This document shows positions 7,424-14,374 of a DNA stretch of 36,234 nucleotides, piece by piece; position 1 is the stretch's first letter, and each line of letters starts with the position of its first letter. The notes beneath the pieces are model-generated. The model searched no databases. It was not told the origin of the DNA and saw nothing but the letters and a program-made list of their open reading frames with translations. This DNA is from Gemmataceae bacterium. Lineage in GTDB: Bacteria; Planctomycetota; Planctomycetia; Gemmatales; Gemmataceae. The DNA lies in assembly GCA_019748295.1 (NCBI GenBank), contig JAIEPT010000186.1, positions 1 to 36,234 of the forward strand, in the 5' to 3' direction. The position numbers and the translations under genes are program-made.

Positions 7424-9061
7424 ATGCCGACGCTGGTCGCCGTGCAAGGCCCTGATCCAGGGCGGGCCTTTCCGCTGAATCGCGAAGCCGTCATCCTGGG
7501 GCGGCAACAAGATTCCGACATCTGCCTCCCTGGGCGTGCCGTGAGCCGTCGCCATGCGCGCGTCGTTCGGGCCGGCATTGGTTTCATCATCGAGGATCTC
7601 GACAGCAGCAACGGAACCTTCGTCAACGGTCGGCGTCTCCCGCCTCACGCCCCCGCGCCGCTGACCCCAGGCGACAAGCTCCAAATCGGACCCTATGTCC
7701 TCGCCTTGCGAACCCCCGAATCCCACGATCCAGCGAGCACGGCCGAAGAAAATTACATCGTCCGCGAGACGGTAAACGCGTCGAGCCTCAAGCAGGGTTT
7801 CCCTGGGCTCGATCCCACTTCACGCCTCCATGTCGTCTTGCAAGTCTCGCAAAACTTGGCTCGCACCCTGGACCTCGACGAACTGCTCGCCAAGTTGCTT
7901 GAGCAGATCATCCATGCTTTGCCGCAGGCGGATCGCGTGATGGCGATCGTGTGCGAAGCAGACAAATTGCGAGTAAAAGCGCAACGCGAACGACGGCCGA
8001 GCGTGGACGGCAGCACCCGGTTCAGCCGGACGATCGTTCGCCGCGCGCTGGATGAAGGCGTCGGCATCATCAGCGACGATGTGAAGAAGGACGAACGATT
8101 TCAGACGAGCGCGACCCTCACGGGTCTCGACTTGCATTCGGTCATGTGCGTGCCGCTCATTACTTCGGAAGGCGTTCGGCTGGGCGTGCTGCAGGCCGAT
8201 CGGCTCGGCAGAGGTTTCGGCTTCCGTAGCGAGGATCTGCAACTCCTGACGATCATCGCGCTGCAGGCCGCGATTGCCATGGAGAATGTCGTTCTCCATG
8301 CGGAACAATTGCGGGAGGAACGGCTCCGCCAGGAACTGGCGATGGCCCGCGAGATTCAGGAGTCCTATCTGCCCGACGAAGTGGAAGGCTTCGACGACGG
8401 CCTGTTCGATATCCACGGCGAGGTTTTTCCCGCCCGTGAAGTCGCCGGCGATCTGTTCGATTTCTTCCAAATGCCGAGCGGCAAGCTGGCGTTCTTCATC
8501 GGCGACGTCTCCGGAAAAGGCATGCCGGCCGCGCTCTTCATGGTGGCGGTGCGAACGCTGCTGCGGCATCTCGGCAAAGAAAACCTCTCGCCCGGCGCGT
8601 TGCTCGCCAAGCTCAACGACGCCCTCGCCGACGACAATGCGGCTTGCATGTTCGTCACGCTGCTCCATGGCATCTACGACCCCGCGACCGGCGAGATCAC
8701 GATGGCCACCGCGGGCCATCCGCCGCCGTTCCTGGTTCGAGCGCAACACGGCGTGGAGGCGCTCGCCGTGCCGCCGGGGCGATTGCTCGGCTACCCCGCA
8801 TCCGCCACTTATCCCGAAGTGAAGTTGTCCCTCGAACCGGGCCAAATGCTCGCCTGTTACACCGACGGCCTGCTCGAAGCCCGGTCGCGCGAAAAGCAGA
8901 TGTTCGGCAAAGAGCGGATCGAACTATTCCTCCGCACCCTGGAAATGGGCGAATCCGCGGAGCGCTGGGCAGAGCGGACTCGCGAGCGCGTCGAACGGCA
9001 CACCGGCACGAAGGACCTGCAAGACGACCTCACGCTCCTTTTCCTGCGCCGACGTCGTTAA
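7424..9061 (+). CDS. FHA-GAF-SpoIIE/PP2C phosphatase
   Basis: A 545-residue cytoplasmic signalling protein with three parts. Residues about 20-95 are an FHA domain (GR at 26-27, S-RRH at 41-44, SSNGTFVNG at 61-69) that should bind phosphothreonine. Residues about 140-290 are a GAF-like sensor. Residues about 320-545 are a SpoIIE/RsbU-type PP2C phosphatase with metal-binding motifs GDLFDF near 342, GDVSGKGMPAA at 360-370, TDG at 480-482 and DDLTLL at 534-539. Such proteins usually dephosphorylate anti-anti-sigma factors in partner-switching circuits; here no anti-sigma genes are adjacent, so the partner is unknown. The FHA domain suggests input from a Ser/Thr kinase. AGAAGG directly abuts the ATG, an unusually tight Shine-Dalgarno spacing, but no better start is seen. 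Confidence 0.92.
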   Translation: MPTLVAVQGPDPGRAFPLNREAVILGRQQDSDICLPGRAVSRRHARVVRAGIGFIIEDLDSSNGTFVNGRRLPPHAPAPLTPGDKLQIGPYVLALRTPESHDPASTAEENYIVRETVNASSLKQGFPGLDPTSRLHVVLQVSQNLARTLDLDELLAKLLEQIIHALPQADRVMAIVCEADKLRVKAQRERRPSVDGSTRFSRTIVRRALDEGVGIISDDVKKDERFQTSATLTGLDLHSVMCVPLITSEGVRLGVLQADRLGRGFGFRSEDLQLLTIIALQAAIAMENVVLHAEQLREERLRQELAMAREIQESYLPDEVEGFDDGLFDIHGEVFPAREVAGDLFDFFQMPSGKLAFFIGDVSGKGMPAALFMVAVRTLLRHLGKENLSPGALLAKLNDALADDNAACMFVTLLHGIYDPATGEITMATAGHPPPFLVRAQHGVEALAVPPGRLLGYPASATYPEVKLSLEPGQMLACYTDGLLEARSREKQMFGKERIELFLRTLEMGESAERWAERTRERVERHTGTKDLQDDLTLLFLRRRR

Positions 9062-9088
9062 AGCGTTGTTTCGAATCGGTCTGTGCAG

Positions 9089-9152
9089 GTCTTCCGCTTG
9101 CGGCTTAGCGAGAACAGGGCTTGTTCCGAACGCTAAGCCGCAAGCGGAAGAC
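9089..9152. terminator. Hairpin of repeat family D between convergent genes
   Basis: Arms GTCTTCCGCTTGCGGCTTAG and its inverted copy pair with about 20 bases of loop. It sits between the convergent phosphatase (stop 9061) and trpS (stop 9183), so it may terminate transcription from both sides. There is no U-tract. The same stem recurs at 7187-7240 and 10326-10386. Confidence 0.55.
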
Positions 9153-9182
9153 GAGGTTCTGCAGACACTTCTAAGCTAAGCG

Positions 9183-10217
9183 TTACGCCAAACCGGTCGC
9201 TTTGCGGACCATGTCCATCGTCTTCTGCGCCTCCGCTCGTGCCTTGGCCGCGCCGGCACGCAATACGTCTTCGACCGTCGAGGGGTCGGCTGCGAGTTGC
9301 TTCCGTTTGTCGCGGAAGGGGGCGAAGTGCTCGTCGATCTTCGCAAGCAGCCTTTTTTTCGCGTCGCCGTAACCCACCGCTCCTGCTCGATAGTCGGCGG
9401 CGAGCGAATCGCCCTCGTCATCGTTCGCAAAAAGCCGATACAAGGCGAAGACGGTATCCGCTTCCGGATTCAACGGCTGGCCTTTCGGCGTGCTGTCCGT
9501 CTTGATGCTCATCACCGTTTTCTCAAGCGGCTTTCCCTCAGCGAAAATCTCGATGGTGTTGCCGTAGGACTTGCTCATCTTCTGCCCATCCACGCCGGGC
9601 ACCTTCGCTTGATGTTCATGCTCGGGGATAAACGCCTGCGGTTCGGGGAAGACCTTGCCGTAAGCGAGGTTGAACTTCACCGCCATGTCGCAGGTCATCT
9701 CAAGATGCTGCACCTGGTCCTTGCCGACGGGGACGAGATTCGAGCGGTAGATGAGGATGTCCGCCGCCATCAGGATCGGATACGTGAATAGTCCGACGGA
9801 GGGGGTGATGCCCTTATCGGTTTTGTCCTTGTAGGAGTGAGCACGCTCCAGAAGACCCATATTGGTGACGGTGGCCAGGACCCAGGCGAGTTCCGTCACC
9901 TCGGGCACGTCGGATTGGCGGAAGAAGACGGCCTTATCCGGATCGAGGCCGAGGGCGAGGTAATCGAGGGCGACGTCGCGGGTGTATTCGCGAAGCACAT
10001 CCCCCGCCTTCCGCTTCATCTCTTTCGCCGCCTCGGCCACCGTGGTCATCGCATGGTAGTTGGCGATGAAGAAGAAGCACTGTCCCTGCGTCTGCATCTC
10101 GATATGGCGTTGGACCGCGCCGAAGTAGTTGCCCAGATGCAGCTTCCCGGATGGCTGCACCCCGCTCAAGATGCGCGGCGGTCGCTTGGGGACGGAGGTC
10201 GGTTGCGGCTGATCCAT
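9183..10217 (-). CDS. trpS: Tryptophanyl-tRNA synthetase
   Basis: A 344-residue class I aminoacyl-tRNA synthetase that charges tRNA-Trp with tryptophan in the cytoplasm. Landmarks are the HIGH-like motif HLGN inside ILSGVQPSGKLHLGNYFGAV and the KMSKS loop QKMSKSYGNTI. The regions AWVLATVTNMGLLERAHSYKD and YPILMAADILIYRSNLVPVGKDQVQHLE are typical of bacterial TrpS. The length fits the family. The gene is monocistronic, convergent with the phosphatase, with a large palindrome (10252-10456) immediately upstream, so its promoter must lie inside or beside that repeat. Confidence 0.96.
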   Translation of the reverse strand: MDQPQPTSVPKRPPRILSGVQPSGKLHLGNYFGAVQRHIEMQTQGQCFFFIANYHAMTTVAEAAKEMKRKAGDVLREYTRDVALDYLALGLDPDKAVFFRQSDVPEVTELAWVLATVTNMGLLERAHSYKDKTDKGITPSVGLFTYPILMAADILIYRSNLVPVGKDQVQHLEMTCDMAVKFNLAYGKVFPEPQAFIPEHEHQAKVPGVDGQKMSKSYGNTIEIFAEGKPLEKTVMSIKTDSTPKGQPLNPEADTVFALYRLFANDDEGDSLAADYRAGAVGYGDAKKRLLAKIDEHFAPFRDKRKQLAADPSTVEDVLRAGAAKARAEAQKTMDMVRKATGLA

Positions 10218-10251
10218 GTCGTTGTTCCGAACAGTATGTGTTGCGGGCCCT

Positions 10252-10456
10252 GTAGGGAACGCCCTCCGCGGCGTTCCGCCGAACTGGACGCGTCCGAGTC
10301 GCCATCATCCCATCGGTACGCGCCTCCCCCGCTTGCGGCTTAGCGATCCGAATGGTCCATCCGGATCGCTAAGCCGCCAGCGGGGGTCGCGGGATGTGGA
10401 CACTCGCGACTCGGACGCGTCCAGTCAGGCGGAACGCCACGGAGGGCGTTCCCTAC
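10252..10456. repeat. 205-bp composite palindrome (families C, D, C inverted)
   Basis: The outer arms are 10252-10278 and 10430-10456 (GTAGGGAACGCCCTCCG and inverse). Inside these are GGACGCGTCCGAGTCGC and its inverse near 10286 and 10405. At the centre is the CCGCTTGCGGCTTAGCG hairpin (10326-10386). The whole could fold into one long hairpin. It occupies the 360-base gap between divergent trpS and the next plus-strand gene, so both promoters must lie in or beside it. No gene is seen. Confidence 0.85.
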
Positions 10457-10579
10457 GGCATTTCATTTCGCGAGCTTTTCGTTTCCGCCTTGCGGACAAG
10501 ACGCCTTGTCCCGACTTTCGGGTTCACTGTACACTCGCCCTTCCGGGCTGGCCACCAAGCCCGCGGAGGCGGGGCGACG

Positions 10580-11314
10580 ATGGACAAAGCCACGGAAATA
10601 CTGATCGACGCACTGCGGCAGGGCGCCCAGGATGCCGGCGAACATCGCCTGTATCGCAGCGGCAAGCTGCCAGGGCTCTTTGCTGCCCGCACGAGCGCGC
10701 ATGCCGATGTGGCCGCCCAGGCGATTCGCGACGGATTCATCGAAATCGTCCGCAGCGAAACCAAGGGGAAGACGATCGCCGAATGGGTCCGCGTGACCGC
10801 GAAAGGGATCGACTTCGTCCTCCAGCACGACTCGCCCCTTCGCGCTTTGGAAGATTTGAAGACCGCCCTCGCGATCAACGAGCAGGGCATCCCAAGTTGG
10901 GTGGTCGATTTGCGCGAGAAGATCGACCTCCTCGGCGAGAAGCTGGCCGAAGAAGTCAACGGCCTGCGCCGCAAGTTGGAACTGACGGCCGTTCAAGTCG
11001 GCGACGCTCTCAAACGACTCGAAAAATTCGGCGGCCCCGGCGTGGAAAACGTCGCCTGGGGACACGACGCGATGAACTACCTGGAACAACGCAAAGCGAG
11101 CGGCGTCGGCGAACGATGTCCCTTGCCGGAATTGTTCTCGCATGTCCGCCGACACGAGGCCGAGCTTTCGCTGCGGGATTTCCACCTCGGCCTTCGCAAG
11201 CTGTCGCATCGCGGTCTCGTGACGCTGCATCCCGTCGAGCCAGGGCAGGGGCCGGAACAGCCCGAATACGCCCTGCTCGACGGGCCCGAGGTCTACTATT
11301 ACGCGGGCCGCTAG
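10580..11314 (+). CDS. Uncharacterised protein with winged-helix-like ends and central coiled coil
   Basis: I do not recognise this 244-residue protein. What can be seen: residues about 20-85 read like a winged helix (LFAARTSAHADVAAQAIRDG, then VRVTAKGIDFVLQ as a possible wing). Residues about 105-150 are a charged heptad-like coiled coil. Residues about 170-220 again resemble a winged helix (LPELFSHVRRHE, LSLRDFHLGLRKLSHRGLVTL). It has no signal peptide or membrane segment. It could be a dimeric DNA-binding regulator, but this is inference from pattern only. The ATG at 10580 is chosen because the conserved-looking sequence begins there; the open frame extends upstream into the repeat. It is convergent with the ABC permease. 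Confidence 0.7.
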   Translation: MDKATEILIDALRQGAQDAGEHRLYRSGKLPGLFAARTSAHADVAAQAIRDGFIEIVRSETKGKTIAEWVRVTAKGIDFVLQHDSPLRALEDLKTALAINEQGIPSWVVDLREKIDLLGEKLAEEVNGLRRKLELTAVQVGDALKRLEKFGGPGVENVAWGHDAMNYLEQRKASGVGERCPLPELFSHVRRHEAELSLRDFHLGLRKLSHRGLVTLHPVEPGQGPEQPEYALLDGPEVYYYAGR

Positions 11315-11321
11315 CGGCCTC

Positions 11322-11411
11322 GGTTAGCCGCGACGCGCAGCGGAGCGCGGACTGCGTGCCATGCGATGATTGGGTTCGCTGTCCGCGCTCCGCTGCGCGT
11401 CGCGGCTAACC
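11322..11411. terminator. 30-bp-arm hairpin overlapping the ABC permease stop codon
   Basis: Perfect 30-bp arms at 11322-11351 and 11382-11411 (GGTTAGCCGCGACGCGCAGC... and its inverse). The right arm contains the TAG stop (11406-11408) of the minus-strand ABC permease; the left arm begins 7 bases after the stop of the plus-strand gene. The placement between convergent genes suggests a bidirectional terminator or an element fitted to gene ends. Confidence 0.75.
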
Positions 11412-12785
11412 CTTGATCGCCCACTTCACCAACTCGATGAACTTCGGCGATTTGCCCTGCATCAGAATGCCGATGCGGAAGATGCGGCCCGCGGCCCACA
11501 CGCAGGCGACCGTCGTCAGCAGCACCACGACAATGCAAGCGATCAACTCGCCGGTAGGAACGCCCGGCGGAGACGCCTGACGTGCAGTCAGCAACATCGG
11601 CGCGGCGAAGGGGAAGAACGAACAGACGCGGGCGATCGTGCCGTTCGGTTCCTGAATGATGGGGCCTAAAGCGAAGAAGGGGATGGATGCGATCATCATG
11701 ATCGGCATCAGCAACGTCTGCGTGTCCTTGATATCGGTGGCGGCGGCGCCCACGGCGATGAACAGCGAGCCGAAGATCAGCATCGCCAGCACCAGCATGG
11801 GGAAAAACCAGGCCAGCATCGCCGTCGGCAAAAGCGAGGCGAAGCCGAAGTAGAGGGCGAGCACATAGCTGCCCCCCAGGTAGACGAACGCGATGGAAAG
11901 CGACACGCCGATGACGCCGATCAGCTTGCCCGCCATCAGTTGAAACGGCGCGACCGAGCCGAGCAACACCTCCGCGATCCGCATGCTTTTCTCTTCGACA
12001 ACGCCATGCATCGCCGGCGTGGCGCCGATCATGATCGCCATGAACATCAGTGCGATCAAAACGCCCGGAAGGATCATCGAGACGATGGCGGCTTCGTCCG
12101 AACCTTCGACATATTCGCCCGTTTTCGCATCTTTGCGGACCAGCGACTTCAGCTTGAACACCATCGGCTGCTGAATCTTGGCCACTTCCAAAATGGGAAT
12201 GCCCTTGGCCGCGAATCGCTCCATTTGCGCCGTCTGATTCAGAATCATCTCCACGATGCGGCGAATCGGCATCGCAGTCGGCGTCTTGGATCGGAAAATC
12301 ACCGCGTCGTCGTCAGGCACTTTCTTGTGATTGGGAAGAACGGGCATCCCGGTGGCGTCGAACTCCAGCACTTCGCGCATTTTGTCTGCGTTCGGCCCAA
12401 TTTCAATGATCGCTTCGATCTCTCCTTTTCGAAGGCGTTGCGACAATTCGAAGAGTTGCGCTTCCCGCTCCGTCGCCTCCGTTTTCGGTTCGATCGCATC
12501 GAACTCGACTTTGAAGCCGAGCAGTTCCGCGATGCGCGAATCCTTTTCTTTCGCCGCATCAAGCACGGTCCCGGCCGTTTTCAAAACCAGCGCGTACTTC
12601 TGTCCCGGCGTGCGGTCGAGGATGACGCAATGTTTGGACTTCGCGTCTTCCATCTTCTTGAAGAGAATCTGCACGCCGATGCTCAGACCCATCAGCAGCG
12701 GCATGAAAAGGATGGTGACGACGAACGCCTTCGACCGGACGGCCGCCAGAAAATCGCGGCGAGCGATGACCCAGACCTTACGCAC
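11406..12785 (-). CDS. ABC-2 type exporter permease (NatB-like)
   Basis: A 459-residue membrane protein with the ABC-2/NatB layout. It has an N-terminal helix (residues about 20-42: AFVVTILFMPLLMGLSIGVQ), a large soluble, probably extracytoplasmic, domain (about 45-225), then five or six membrane helices to the C-terminus (from VSMILPGVLIALMFMAIMIG). The motif GVVEEKSMRIAEVLLGSV is characteristic of NatB/ABC-2 permeases. It would pair with the ATPase encoded immediately upstream, overlapping it by 8 bases, to export an unknown substrate (Na+, drug or other). The start codon is GTG. Its stop codon lies inside a long hairpin (11322-11411). Confidence 0.9.
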   Translation of the reverse strand: MRKVWVIARRDFLAAVRSKAFVVTILFMPLLMGLSIGVQILFKKMEDAKSKHCVILDRTPGQKYALVLKTAGTVLDAAKEKDSRIAELLGFKVEFDAIEPKTEATEREAQLFELSQRLRKGEIEAIIEIGPNADKMREVLEFDATGMPVLPNHKKVPDDDAVIFRSKTPTAMPIRRIVEMILNQTAQMERFAAKGIPILEVAKIQQPMVFKLKSLVRKDAKTGEYVEGSDEAAIVSMILPGVLIALMFMAIMIGATPAMHGVVEEKSMRIAEVLLGSVAPFQLMAGKLIGVIGVSLSIAFVYLGGSYVLALYFGFASLLPTAMLAWFFPMLVLAMLIFGSLFIAVGAAATDIKDTQTLLMPIMMIASIPFFALGPIIQEPNGTIARVCSFFPFAAPMLLTARQASPPGVPTGELIACIVVVLLTTVACVWAAGRIFRIGILMQGKSPKFIELVKWAIKG

Positions 12786-13683
12786 GGCGGTCCTCCGGAG
12801 CGGGCGAGGCGATGCGGACGAAAATGTCGTGCAGCGAAGGCCGGGTTTCCTCGAAACGGCGAACTCGGCCGCGCTGCATCAGCGACGCGAGGACCGCTTG
12901 GGGATCGGAGCCCGGGCGGAGGCGAACTTCTTGATGGTTGCCGAAGTCCGTCACTTTCTCGACGCCCGGCAATCCTTCCAGCGAAGCGCCCTCATCCATG
13001 CGGACGGCGACGGTGTCGTTGCCGTAGACGCTTTGAATCCCGTCAAGCGTGCCGTCGAGAACCTTCTTGCCCCGGTAGATCATGAAGATGCGGTCGCACA
13101 TTCGCTCGGCCACGGCCATGTCATGCGTGGAGAAGATGACGGTGGCGCCGCGTTTCTTCAAGTCGAGGACCGCATCGCGAAGCACTTCGGCATTCACGGG
13201 ATCCAGTCCGCTGAAGGGTTCGTCGAGCAGCACGAGTTCGGGGTTGGAAATGACGGTCGCAATGAACTGGACCTTCTGAGCCATCCCTTTCGACAGGGCT
13301 TCCACCTTCTTGTCGGCCCAATCCATGAGGCCCATGCGTTCGAGCCAATCCTTCATGGCAGCGTCGCAATTGCGGCAGCCTTTAAGCTCCGCATAAAAGC
13401 GGAGGATGTCGCGGACGGTCATCTGCTTGTAGAGGCCGCGTTCTTCGGGCAGATAGGCGACGCGATCGTTGGCGGCTTGCCATGATTCTTCGCCGAGCAC
13501 GCGAATATGGCCGCGGTCGGGGAAGTAGATCCGCATGATCATGCGGAGCGTCGTTGTCTTGCCGGAACCGTTGGGCCCAATGAAGCCGTAAATCGAGTTG
13601 ACCGGAATCCGCAGGCTGACGTCGTTGACGGCAACGAAGGAGCCGAACGACTTCGTGACTCCTTCGAGTTCCACGGCAAGCAT
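12778..13683 (-). CDS. ABC transporter ATP-binding protein (NatA-like)
   Basis: A 301-residue ABC ATPase that powers the adjacent ABC-2 permease. Motifs: Walker A GPNGSGKTTT, Q-loop region YLPEERGLYKQMTV, signature LSKGMAQKVQF, Walker B LVLLDEPFSGLDP and switch His in STHDM. The C-terminal 80 residues form the extra domain found in NatA/YhaQ-type ATPases. The YLPEERGLY variant is typical of the YhaQ/NatA group. The ATG at 13683 is preferred over one 7 codons earlier because GGGAGGG lies at good spacing before it. It overlaps the permease by 8 bases. Confidence 0.93.
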   Translation of the reverse strand: MLAVELEGVTKSFGSFVAVNDVSLRIPVNSIYGFIGPNGSGKTTTLRMIMRIYFPDRGHIRVLGEESWQAANDRVAYLPEERGLYKQMTVRDILRFYAELKGCRNCDAAMKDWLERMGLMDWADKKVEALSKGMAQKVQFIATVISNPELVLLDEPFSGLDPVNAEVLRDAVLDLKKRGATVIFSTHDMAVAERMCDRIFMIYRGKKVLDGTLDGIQSVYGNDTVAVRMDEGASLEGLPGVEKVTDFGNHQEVRLRPGSDPQAVLASLMQRGRVRRFEETRPSLHDIFVRIASPAPEDRRA

Positions 13684-13788
13684 CGCGACAAGCCCTCCCG
13701 ACATGGGCGAATCCGGACCCCGCTAGCGTATTCGCCGGCGCAGAGACGGCATTGGCCAGGGCCGTGCAGTTGGAGTTGGCTAGAGGTT

Positions 13789-13850
13789 GTTTCGAAACCC
13801 AGGCGAGCCGGGAGCGCTATAACGCTCCCGGCTCGCCTGGGTTTCGAAAC
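13789..13850. repeat. 28-bp-arm perfect hairpin upstream of the ABC operon
   Basis: Arms 13789-13816 and 13823-13850 are perfect inverted copies (GTTTCGAAACCCAGGCGAGC... and inverse) around a 6-base CTATAA loop. The arm itself begins with the palindrome GTTTCGAAAC. It lies about 105 bases before the ABC ATPase start and downstream of the 33-residue gene. It could be a terminator for that gene or a repeat element; no U-tract is evident. Confidence 0.8.
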
Positions 13851-13880
13851 CATTTCGTATCCCGCAGCGTAATGCCGCTG

Positions 13881-14082
13881 CTAAATCAGCGTGCGCGATT
13901 TCGCCGCAGCACCTTTCGCACTAGCCCGAAGCGTCAGTCAGCGAGGGATTCGCGTCGTCCCTCGCTGACTGACTGACGCTTCGGGCTAGTGCGGGCGACT
14001 GGCATGTTTCGATCGGAAGCGCGACGCCCGCTCTTATTCGAAAGGACGCTAACGCGCCGCCGATTTGCGCACGCTGATTTAG
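13881..14082. repeat. Nested palindrome (CTAAATCAGCGTGCGC outer arms, CTAGCCCGAAGCGTCAG inner hairpin)
   Basis: The outer arms are CTAAATCAGCGTGCGC at 13881-13896 and its inverse at 14067-14082. The inner hairpin 13918-13993 pairs GCACTAGCCCGAAGCGTCAG... with its inverse, one arm carrying an extra GACT unit. A close relative of the inner hairpin is at 19806-19861. No gene is present in 13705-14107 apart from these repeats. Confidence 0.8.
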
Positions 14083-14107
14083 TGGGCTCAGGAAATCGAT
14101 CTTTCGC

Positions 14108-14209
14108 TTACTGCGTGCGCGGCTTATGCGGCACCGGCTGAGGCGGGACGATCCAGGCGAAAAAGACAAGGATCGAGGCACAGACTGCGTAAATGATGAA
14201 GGCGTTCAT
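14108..14209 (-). CDS. 33-residue small membrane protein
   Basis: A short ORF with one long hydrophobic helix (residues about 3-21, FIIYAVCASILVFFAW) followed by a Pro-rich, basic tail (PPQPVPHKPRTQ). GGAG lies 6 bases before the ATG. An in-frame ATG 4 codons upstream has no ribosome site. It is probably a single-pass inner membrane peptide, N-terminus out or in unknown. It lies downstream of the exported HEAT protein but is separated from it by a good terminator, so it likely has its own promoter. No family is recognised; the good ribosome site and helix make it credible. Confidence 0.5.
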   Translation of the reverse strand: MNAFIIYAVCASILVFFAWIVPPQPVPHKPRTQ

Positions 14210-14314
14210 GGGATTCTCCATGGGGTGGCGGCGAATTTGCGACACAGGATCTAGTCGGCGAAAGCGACAGCGGGCTGTATCGTGCCGATGGCACTGCCGC
14301 CAAAATGATGCAAA

Positions 14315-14350
14315 CGAAAAACCGCCTCGAAGGGTCGCTTCGAGGCGGTT
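14315..14350 (-). terminator. Rho-independent terminator of the exported HEAT protein gene
   Basis: On the minus strand, AACCGCCTCGAA and its inverse form a 12-bp stem with a 7-base loop, followed directly by TTTTTCGTTTG. It lies 25 bases past the stop of the gene ending at 14375. Strong stem plus U-tract make this the clearest intrinsic terminator for a protein gene in the window. Confidence 0.9.
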
Positions 14351-14374
14351 GAGGGACCGAATGCTAACGCGCGA

